DNA from: JBAYIE01 sp041665785
GTDB lineage: Bacteria; Bacteroidota; Bacteroidia; UKL13-3
DNA length: 64,000 nucleotides
Direction: 5' to 3'
Assembly: GCA_041665785.1 (NCBI GenBank)
Contig: JBAYIE010000001.1
Coordinates: 124,001 to 188,000 of the forward strand
Below are positions 23,247-30,679 of the stretch, piece after piece. A program made the translations under genes and the position numbers. The number at the start of each line of letters is the position of its first letter. The first letter of the stretch is position 1. The notes beneath the pieces are model-generated. The model saw only the letters and a list, made by a program, of their open reading frames with translations, had not been told where the DNA came from and ran no database searches.

Positions 23247-25706
23247 ATGCATGCACGTATTTTAGCCTTCTTTGTTCTGTTTGGTTTCGGCACCGTTTAT
23301 GCCCAAGCTCCGCGAACATATACCTCCTCCGAGTTGATTTTGCAATTGAAAAAAGTGCAGACCGTTGGTTCGGTATTGTATGTTGCGGCACATCCCGACG
23401 ATGAAAATGCACGGTTAATCGCCTGTCTGGTAAATGAGTATGGTCTGAGAACCGGTTACCTGAGTCTTACGCGGGGTGATGGTGGTCAGAACCTGATCGG
23501 TCCTGAACAGGGAGTAGAACTGGGAGTTATTCGTACACAAGAGTTGTTGGCAGCCCGGCGCATCGATGGTGGTGAACAATATTTTACACGAGCTTACGAT
23601 TTCGGTTACAGCAAAACTGCTCAGGAAACTATGCAAAAATGGAATCGTGATTCGATTCTGGGAGATATGGTATGGGTGATTCGGAATTTTCGTCCCGATA
23701 TCATCATCAGCCGGTTTGCAGCTGATGGCAGTGGTGGACATGGACATCATACAGCTTCTGCGATGCTGGCGGAGGAAGCATTTGAGGCTGCCGCAGACTC
23801 CAACCGTTACAAAGAACAATTAAAATTTGTTAAAGTATGGCAGGCGAGGCGATTGTTCTGGAATGTGAGTTCAAGGTTTTCCAATCCCAATGCAGATATG
23901 AGTCCATATATCAAACTGGATGTAGGCGGATACAATCCTTTGCTTGGAAAAAGTTATGGTGAAATTGCTGCTGAAAGTCGCAGTATGCATAAAAGTCAAG
24001 GGTTTGGCAGTGCCCGTCAGCGGGGCGAGAATTTCGAATACTTTAAACCGGTTAAAGGAGATACCATCGGATTGAAAAGCATCTTCGACGGTATAGATTT
24101 TACCTGGAAACGGATTCCTGATTCCAAAGAAACCGGTGATCGGTTAGAAAATATTCGCCGGCAATTTAATGCTGAAGCACCACAGTCAAGCGTTGAATCC
24201 TTGTCTGATGTTTGGCGTGATCTGGAAAACAAAAATAATTCATTAACCCGTTATCACCGTGATCTGCTGGAAGCTTTAATTGCTCAATGCAGCGGATATT
24301 ACCTCGAAGGAATTGCAACTACACCGCAAGTTGCACAGGATGACAGCTTGCGTGTATTCGTTCATTCATTGTACCGTAATCGTCCTGACATAAAATCAGC
24401 AGGAACAATACGACGAGATACTGCAGTGATTTTTACAGAAGCATTAACTGAACATTATTGGTTAAACAAACCCCTGAAAGACAATCGTTATGAAGTTGCA
24501 AATATGCAGCTGTTAACACGCTCACAGGAAAACACGTATACCAATACCCTGGTAGGATTTCATTATTTCAAACCAATAAACAATACGCATCTGCTGAAGT
24601 ATGGAATCCAATACAAATGGACCGATCCCGAGAAGGGAGAGTTATATCGACCGCTTGTAATCACTCCACCCGTGATGATCAATCTTGCGGAAAAGGCATT
24701 GGTTTTTGCCGATTCTAAAATGCGTGAAGTAAATGTGGTATTGAAAGCCGGGAAAGATTCGGTTAGCGGTATGCTGAAAATCGATTTACCCAAAGGTTGG
24801 TTTATTGAAAGCAAAGGAAGTAATTTTAAAGGTAAATTGAAAAACCCGACAGAGTTTGGAATCACTTTTTCAATGCAAAAAAGGGGAGAAGAATCAATCA
24901 TCGTACTCCAGATCACTCCTCCGGCACATGCATCCTTTGCGATGCTGAAAGTAAGGGCAGAGATTGGCGAGCGCGTATTTACAAAAGGTATTGCGGAAAT
25001 AAAGTATGATCATATTCCGGTACAAACATTGTTTCCGGAAGCGGAAGCGAAACTTGTTCGCATAGACCTGATACGAAAAATCAAACGCATTGGCTATATT
25101 CCGGGAGCAGGAGATCAGATTCAAACTTGTTTGGCGCAATTGGGATATGAAGTGGTTACTCTAACCAACGAGATGTTGAGGCACGATGATCTTTCAAAAT
25201 ATCAGGCGATCGTAACCGGAGTTCGGGCATACAATACCAATGATAAAATGCTTGAGTTCAAGAAAAAATTGATGGATTTTGTCAACCGGGGTGGCAACCT
25301 GATTGTTCAATACAATACCAATAGTTTTGCCGGACCTTTTCGTTCCGATATCGGGCCGTATAAATTTAAGATTACACGCGAACGTGTTACCGACGAGCAA
25401 GCAGAAGTAAGATTTGATTTGCCTGAACACGCTGTGTTGAATTACCCGAACAAACTGGTTCCTGCTGATTTTGAAAGTTGGATTCAGGAACGCAGTATTT
25501 ATCATGCAGGTGATTGGGACACCCATTTTGTGGCTCCTTTGAGCATGCATGATCCCGGTGAGAAAAGCACGAATGGAGCTTTAATTATAGCACCTTATGG
25601 CAAAGGAAATTTTATGTATACAGGAATTGTTTTCTTCCGTCAGTTACCGGCCGGTATTCCGGGTGCATACCGGTTGCTGGTGAACTTAATTGAGATGAAA
25701 CGATGA
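23247..25706 (+). CDS. Secreted PIG-L/LmbE-family deacetylase-like protein
   Basis: A protein of about 819 residues. The ATG at 23247 begins a signal peptide (MHARILAFFVLFGFGTVYAQ); the ATG at 23223 is eight codons upstream. Residues 40-280 form the LmbE deacetylase domain with the zinc motif AAHPDDENA and a later GGHGHHTAS histidine cluster near 165. The remaining 500 residues include a beta-rich middle and a C-terminal domain with RNGRxTR-like edges and a glutamine-amidotransferase-like strand order (IVTGVRAYNTND, RGGNLIVQYNTN). It is probably a sugar or glycan N-deacetylase acting outside the cytoplasm. Confidence 0.82.
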   Translation: MHARILAFFVLFGFGTVYAQAPRTYTSSELILQLKKVQTVGSVLYVAAHPDDENARLIACLVNEYGLRTGYLSLTRGDGGQNLIGPEQGVELGVIRTQELLAARRIDGGEQYFTRAYDFGYSKTAQETMQKWNRDSILGDMVWVIRNFRPDIIISRFAADGSGGHGHHTASAMLAEEAFEAAADSNRYKEQLKFVKVWQARRLFWNVSSRFSNPNADMSPYIKLDVGGYNPLLGKSYGEIAAESRSMHKSQGFGSARQRGENFEYFKPVKGDTIGLKSIFDGIDFTWKRIPDSKETGDRLENIRRQFNAEAPQSSVESLSDVWRDLENKNNSLTRYHRDLLEALIAQCSGYYLEGIATTPQVAQDDSLRVFVHSLYRNRPDIKSAGTIRRDTAVIFTEALTEHYWLNKPLKDNRYEVANMQLLTRSQENTYTNTLVGFHYFKPINNTHLLKYGIQYKWTDPEKGELYRPLVITPPVMINLAEKALVFADSKMREVNVVLKAGKDSVSGMLKIDLPKGWFIESKGSNFKGKLKNPTEFGITFSMQKRGEESIIVLQITPPAHASFAMLKVRAEIGERVFTKGIAEIKYDHIPVQTLFPEAEAKLVRIDLIRKIKRIGYIPGAGDQIQTCLAQLGYEVVTLTNEMLRHDDLSKYQAIVTGVRAYNTNDKMLEFKKKLMDFVNRGGNLIVQYNTNSFAGPFRSDIGPYKFKITRERVTDEQAEVRFDLPEHAVLNYPNKLVPADFESWIQERSIYHAGDWDTHFVAPLSMHDPGEKSTNGALIIAPYGKGNFMYTGIVFFRQLPAGIPGAYRLLVNLIEMKR

Positions 25707-25774
25707 TACGGCAACTTCGGTTGAGATAAGAAATGGATATGAATTTTACCGTTGCTTTTTGAAGCGAATGGAAT

Positions 25775-26803
25775 TTATTTCTTCAGTCTGGCAATTCTTC
25801 TTACCAGCCACGGGCCTTTATAAATAAATCCGGTATACAATTGTACCAGCGAAGCACCCGCTTTGAGTTTAGCTTCTGCTCTGACAACAGAATCTATTCC
25901 TCCTACACCTATCATGGGAATTTTGCATTGGCACTTATCCTGGATATAGGTGAGTACTTCGGTTGAATGATCGAATAGAATTTTACCGCTTAATCCACCC
26001 GCTCCAGCTTCTTTTACGCGTTTATAAGGGGTTTTCAATTTCTCTCTGGATAAGGTAGTATTGGTAGCTACAATGCCATCGATGCCGGTTTCGGTCACAA
26101 TTTCAATAACATCATCCAGTTGGCTGGAAGTAAGATCTGGCGCTATTTTTAAAAGAATGGGTTTAGACGGTTTCTGTTGATCCCGGAATGATTTACGCAA
26201 TTCCATTAAAGCAGAGAGTATTTTTTTCAGAGGATCTTTTTCCTGCAAATCGCGAAGGCCGGGGGTGTTGGGTGAACTCACATTCACCACAAAATAATCA
26301 ACCCCATCATACAATTTGGTAAAGCAGATTTCGTAATCGCGTTGGGCATCTTCGTTCGGTGTCTGTTTATTTTTACCAATATTTCCTCCGATGATCAGTT
26401 CTTTCGGACGGTTTTTTAAACGTTGGGCAACCACATCAGCGCCCACATTGTTAAAACCCATCCGGTTTATCAATGCCTCGTCTTTGGGTAACCGGAACAA
26501 GCGCGGCAGATCATTTCCGGGCTGAGGAAGTGGTGTTACGGTTCCAATTTCAACACAACCAAAACCAAGCGCTTTAAACTCTTCGAGGTATTGGGCATTT
26601 TTATCGAATCCGGCAGCGAGACCAACGCAGTTAGGAAATTCTATTCCCAAAAAAGTAACCGGCGCTTTAATCCTGAATAAACCATACATACAAGGCTTCA
26701 TCAAAGGAATTTTCAGGAAATAATGCAGTATATTTAACGTGAAGTAATGGGCTTTCTCAGGCGACATTAAAAAGAGGAAACGTAGGAGAATCCGGTACAG
26801 CAT
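25775..26803 (-). CDS. pyrD: Dihydroorotate dehydrogenase (quinone), class 2
   Basis: Oxidises dihydroorotate to orotate with electrons passed to quinone at the inner membrane (pyrimidine synthesis). 342 residues, with the class 2 N-terminal membrane-associating helix (MLYRILLRFLFLMSPEKAHY). Next come FMN-barrel motifs GLAAGFDKNA near 65, NRMGFNN near 110, NVSSPNTPGLR near 175 with the catalytic serine in that strand, KIAPDL, and GVGGI near 300. The length and N-terminus rule out class 1. It is convergent with the LmbE-like gene (68 bp). Confidence 0.96.
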   Translation of the reverse strand: MLYRILLRFLFLMSPEKAHYFTLNILHYFLKIPLMKPCMYGLFRIKAPVTFLGIEFPNCVGLAAGFDKNAQYLEEFKALGFGCVEIGTVTPLPQPGNDLPRLFRLPKDEALINRMGFNNVGADVVAQRLKNRPKELIIGGNIGKNKQTPNEDAQRDYEICFTKLYDGVDYFVVNVSSPNTPGLRDLQEKDPLKKILSALMELRKSFRDQQKPSKPILLKIAPDLTSSQLDDVIEIVTETGIDGIVATNTTLSREKLKTPYKRVKEAGAGGLSGKILFDHSTEVLTYIQDKCQCKIPMIGVGGIDSVVRAEAKLKAGASLVQLYTGFIYKGPWLVRRIARLKK

Positions 26804-26953
26804 ATGGCTTCAAAAATGGATTAAAAGGGCTGATTTACCAAATGAGTTAACTTTTAGTATGTTTATTGATTTGAAATTCAGTACCTGAGTTGTTTAGAAG
26901 AGATTTAAATTAACATGAGATTAATCAGTGATAGGATAACCCCTTCCGATTTA

Positions 26954-26961
26954 TAAATTTG
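26954..26961 (+). promoter_or_regulatory. -7 box for the sdhCAB operon
   Basis: TAAATTTG, 31 nt upstream of the sdhC ATG. It is the only exact match in the 190-bp region between pyrD and sdhC. Confidence 0.4.
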
Positions 26962-26992
26962 CGCACATTTCAATCTAATAGAAGGGTACTTT

Positions 26993-27664
26993 ATGAATTG
27001 GTTTACTAAAATGCTCACCTCGTCCATAGGCCAGAAAATTCTCATGGCTGTTACCGGACTTTTCCTCATTACTTTTTTACTGGTCCATTGCTTTATCAAT
27101 GCGTTGATCTTTTTCAACGATGGAGGCGAGACCTTTAATATGGGGGCAGAGATCATGGCCAGCAACTGGCTTATACGCGCAATGGAAATTGTGTTGTTTA
27201 TTGGTCTGTTGCTGCATATTGTAAAAGGGCTTTCGTTGTTGCGGCAAAACAATTCGGCACGACCCATTAAATACGAATATTCAAACGCCAAAGAAAACAG
27301 CAAATGGTATTCACGCTCTATGGGGTTGTTGGGTACTTTGCTGCTCATGTTCCTGATCATTCACCTGAAACATTTCTGGATTGTGAGCCGGTTTACCGAT
27401 CATATTACCAGCGGTGAAGAAACGCTCTTTGAAGAAATGGTTGAGGTTTTTGAAAATCCAATGGTGGTCTTGATTTATGTGCTGGCCATGGTTTCATTGG
27501 CATATCACCTGTTGCATGGTTTTAAATCGGCGTTTCAATCCCTTGGGTTGAATCATCCGCGGTACAATGCATTTATTCATACAATTGGAGTAGCCTATTC
27601 CATCCTTATTCCGTTCATTTTTGCCTTAATGCCTTTGGCTATGCATTTTGGTTTCATTAAATAA
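26993..27664 (+). CDS. sdhC: Succinate dehydrogenase cytochrome b subunit
   Basis: 223 residues with five hydrophobic helices, as in the single-polypeptide membrane anchor of Bacteroidota (type B, two-heme) complex II. It opens with SSIGQKILMAVTGLFLITFL. Candidate heme histidines lie in LLVHCFIN, LLHIVKGL, HLKHFW and LAYHLLHGF, each in or next to a helix. It anchors SdhAB and passes electrons to menaquinone. Its stop is 13 nt from the sdhA start. Confidence 0.95.
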   Translation: MNWFTKMLTSSIGQKILMAVTGLFLITFLLVHCFINALIFFNDGGETFNMGAEIMASNWLIRAMEIVLFIGLLLHIVKGLSLLRQNNSARPIKYEYSNAKENSKWYSRSMGLLGTLLLMFLIIHLKHFWIVSRFTDHITSGEETLFEEMVEVFENPMVVLIYVLAMVSLAYHLLHGFKSAFQSLGLNHPRYNAFIHTIGVAYSILIPFIFALMPLAMHFGFIK

Positions 27665-27677
27665 TTCAACACGTTCT

Positions 27678-29681
27678 ATGTCAACTCTTGATTCTAAAAT
27701 TCCAGAAGGCAGTATTGAACAAAAGTGGACGAAATATCGTTCAACTGTTCCATTGGTTAATCCTGCAAATAAGCGCAGTCTTGAAATTATCATTGTGGGT
27801 TCAGGACTGGCTGGTGCTTCTGCAGCAGCGTCGCTGGCCGAACTCGGGTATAAGGTAAAAGTATTTTGTTTTCAGGATTCAGCCCGGCGGGCACATAGTA
27901 TAGCTGCCCAGGGAGGGATCAATGCCGCGAAGAATTATCAAAACGACGGCGATTCAACGTATCGTCTCTTTTACGATACCATTAAAGGTGGAGATTACCG
28001 TGCCCGTGAAGGGAATGTTTACAGATTGGCAGAAGTGAGTGCAGCAATAATCGATCAGTGTGTTGCCCAGGGAGTGCCGTTTGCACGCGAATACGGAGGC
28101 ATGCTGAGCAACCGTTCATTTGGCGGAACACAAGTTCAACGCACCTTTTATGCAGCCGGACAAACCGGGCAACAATTGTTGTTGGGAGCATACTCAGCCC
28201 TGCAACGTCAGGTAGGTATGGGAACCGTAGAAATGTTTGCCCGTCATGAAATGCTCGACATTGTAAACATTGATGGAAAGTGCCGTGGAATTATTGCACG
28301 CGACTTGGTAACAGGTAAGCTGGAACGCCATTTCGGACATGCAGTATTGTTATGTTCAGGAGGATATGGTAATGTATTTTACCTGTCGACCAATGCTATG
28401 GGTTCCAATGTTACTGCTGCCTGGAAAGCACATAAGAAAGGAGCCTTTTTTGGAAATCCTTGTTATACTCAGATTCATCCGACATGCATTCCTGTTTCAG
28501 GAGATCATCAGTCGAAATTGACCTTAATGAGCGAATCGCTCCGCAACGATGGAAGGATATGGGTTCCTAAAAAGAAGGAAGACGCCGAAGCCATCCGAAC
28601 CGGTAAATTAAGTCCGAACGACCTCAAAGAAGAAGACCGTGATTATTACCTGGAACGTCGTTATCCGGCATTTGGAAACCTGGTACCACGTGATGTGGCC
28701 AGTCGTGCTGCCAAAGAACGTTGCGATGCCGGATTTGGTGTGAACCAGACAGGAGAAGCCGTATACCTTGATTTCGCTTTCAACATGAAATACAAGTACG
28801 GAAAAATGGAGGCTACCAAAAAGAGCATTCACAATCCGTCTGAACAGCAATTATACGATTTGGGTAAGGCAGTAATTGAAGAAAAATACGGCAACCTGTT
28901 TGATATGTACAAGCAAATTACCGGTGTTGATCCGTACCTGAATCCGATGATGATTTACCCGGCTGTACATTATACCATGGGTGGTTTATGGGTGGATTAT
29001 AACCTGATGACCAACGTACCCGGATTGTACGCATTGGGTGAGGCCAATTTTTCTGATCATGGAGCCAATCGTTTGGGAGCTTCTGCATTAATGCAGGGTC
29101 TGGCCGATGGTTATTTTGTAATTCCGTATACCATTGGTGCATATCTTTCGAATGAAATACGCACCAAAGCAATTTCTACAGATCACGAGGCATTTATCGA
29201 TGCTGAGAATCAAGTGAACGACCAATTGCAAAAATTGCTCAATATAAAAGGTACGCGTTCGGTGGATCATTTCCACAAACGTTTGGGTAAAATCATGTGG
29301 GATAAATGCGGTATGGCCCGGAATGCTGAAGGCTTGAAGTCGGCTATAACCGAAATCCGTGCATTGCGTGAAGAATTCTGGAACAATGTGCGTGTACCGG
29401 GTACTAACGATGAATTTAATCCGGAATTGGAAAAGGCATTACGGGTTGCCGATTTTCTGGAACTGGGTGAATTGATGTGCCTGGATGCCCTGAACCGGAA
29501 CGAATCCTGTGGAGGACATTTTCGTGAGGAGTTTCAGACAGAAGAAGGAGAAGCCAACCGCGTCGATGAAAATTACAGTTATGTAGCAGCCTGGGAAATG
29601 GTAAGCGGCATGAATTGGAATATGCACAAGGAAGAATTGAAATTCGAAAATATCAAGATCGCAGCCCGAAGCTATAAGTAA
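27678..29681 (+). CDS. sdhA: Succinate dehydrogenase flavoprotein subunit
   Basis: 667 residues from the ATG at 27678 (MSTLDSKIPEG). It oxidises succinate to fumarate in the TCA cycle. Features: a GSGLAGASAA dinucleotide-binding loop, the covalent-flavin histidine in ARRAHSIAAQGGINA, catalytic residues in the HPT segment (TQIHPTCIP), and GGLWVDYN plus GANRLGASAL. The length fits the type B group (SdhA of W. succinogenes type), longer than E. coli SdhA. It ends directly on a REP-like element, and a heptad array separates it from sdhB. Confidence 0.97.
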   Translation: MSTLDSKIPEGSIEQKWTKYRSTVPLVNPANKRSLEIIIVGSGLAGASAAASLAELGYKVKVFCFQDSARRAHSIAAQGGINAAKNYQNDGDSTYRLFYDTIKGGDYRAREGNVYRLAEVSAAIIDQCVAQGVPFAREYGGMLSNRSFGGTQVQRTFYAAGQTGQQLLLGAYSALQRQVGMGTVEMFARHEMLDIVNIDGKCRGIIARDLVTGKLERHFGHAVLLCSGGYGNVFYLSTNAMGSNVTAAWKAHKKGAFFGNPCYTQIHPTCIPVSGDHQSKLTLMSESLRNDGRIWVPKKKEDAEAIRTGKLSPNDLKEEDRDYYLERRYPAFGNLVPRDVASRAAKERCDAGFGVNQTGEAVYLDFAFNMKYKYGKMEATKKSIHNPSEQQLYDLGKAVIEEKYGNLFDMYKQITGVDPYLNPMMIYPAVHYTMGGLWVDYNLMTNVPGLYALGEANFSDHGANRLGASALMQGLADGYFVIPYTIGAYLSNEIRTKAISTDHEAFIDAENQVNDQLQKLLNIKGTRSVDHFHKRLGKIMWDKCGMARNAEGLKSAITEIRALREEFWNNVRVPGTNDEFNPELEKALRVADFLELGELMCLDALNRNESCGGHFREEFQTEEGEANRVDENYSYVAAWEMVSGMNWNMHKEELKFENIKIAARSYK

Positions 29682-29727
29682 TGAAGAATGAAAAATGCAT
29701 TGTCCGCAGTAGCTTTAGCGAAGGTGA
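29681..29727 (+). repeat. REP-like palindromic element, copy 2
   Basis: Begins on the last base of the sdhA stop codon: ATGAAGAATGAAAAATGC, then a palindromic core (29703-29726) with GCTTTAGC at its centre. It matches the element at 1932-1982 along nearly its full length with one gap. It lies inside the sdh operon. Confidence 0.65.
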
Positions 29728-29732
29728 ACACA

Positions 29733-29788
29733 ATTACGCAATTACAAATAACGAATAACGATTAACAATTAACCATTAACAATTAACT
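29733..29788 (+). repeat. Heptad array between sdhA and sdhB
   Basis: Eight 7-bp units (ATTACGC, AATTACA, AATAACG, AATAACG, then four ATTAACN). The array ends 9 nt before the sdhB ATG and follows the REP-like element after 5 nt. Confidence 0.7.
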
Positions 29789-29797
29789 ATACCAACC

Positions 29798-30562
29798 ATG
29801 AGTGGAGATATGAACATAACGCTAAAGGTCTGGAGACAGAAAAACAAGGATGACCGTGGACGTTTTGAAACGTATAAAGTGGAGAAAGTATCACCCGATA
29901 TGTCTTTCCTCGAAATGTTTGATGTGTTGAACGAACGTCTGATCAATGAAAACAGCGATCCCATAGCATTCGACCACGATTGTCGCGAAGGTATTTGCGG
30001 CATGTGCAGCATGTATATCAATGGACGTCCGCACGGACCACTCCGTGGAGTTACTACCTGTCAATTGCATATGCGCAGCTTTAAAGACGGGGATACCATT
30101 GTAGTTGAACCCTGGAGGGCGAAGGCCTTCCCGGTTATTAAAGATCTGGCGACGGATCGGAATGCATTTGATCGTATCATTTCTGCCGGAGGATTTATTT
30201 CCGTAAATACAGGGAATGCCCAGGATGCAAATGCACTGCCGATTGGAAAAGAAGATGCCGATATTTCTTTTGCGGCTGCAACCTGCATTGGTTGCGGAGC
30301 TTGTGTAGCAGCCTGTAAAAATGCATCGGCCATGCTGTTTGTATCGGCTAAAGTTTCTCAATTTGCGCTGCTTCCACAGGGACAACCTGAAAGAAGAAGC
30401 CGTGTAATGAATATGGTAGCTCAAATGGATAGCGAAGGATTTGGAAACTGTACCAATACCGGTGCCTGTGAAGCAGAATGTCCAAAAGGGATTTCTCTTT
30501 CGAATATTGCCCGAATGAACCGCGATTATATCTATTCAGAATTCACTTCTGTGGCTAAATAG
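29798..30562 (+). CDS. sdhB: Succinate dehydrogenase iron-sulfur subunit
   Basis: 254 residues. The N-terminal ferredoxin domain holds the [2Fe-2S] ligands in CREGICGMC plus a later cysteine. The C-terminal domain has CIGCGACVAAC and CTNTGACEAECP for the [4Fe-4S] and [3Fe-4S] clusters. It relays electrons from SdhA to the heme subunit. The 116-bp gap from sdhA is unusually long for this operon and is filled with repeats, so sdhB translation must be independent of coupling. A strong terminator follows 20 nt after the stop. Confidence 0.97.
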   Translation: MSGDMNITLKVWRQKNKDDRGRFETYKVEKVSPDMSFLEMFDVLNERLINENSDPIAFDHDCREGICGMCSMYINGRPHGPLRGVTTCQLHMRSFKDGDTIVVEPWRAKAFPVIKDLATDRNAFDRIISAGGFISVNTGNAQDANALPIGKEDADISFAAATCIGCGACVAACKNASAMLFVSAKVSQFALLPQGQPERRSRVMNMVAQMDSEGFGNCTNTGACEAECPKGISLSNIARMNRDYIYSEFTSVAK

Positions 30563-30582
30563 CAAAATCATAAAGTTTGTCT

Positions 30583-30618
30583 AAATCCTGTTGTTTTACC
30601 GGCAACAGGATTTTTTTT
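30583..30618 (+). terminator. Intrinsic terminator of sdhCAB
   Basis: AAATCCTGTTG (30583-30593) pairs with CAACAGGATTT (30603-30613) around a 9-nt loop, and eight T residues follow. A perfect stem of 11 bp. Confidence 0.85.
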
Positions 30619-30679
30619 GCAACTAATATGCCGTTTATATGGTCTCTTTCGTTACATTAGTCCGTGTTTTATTGACTTG

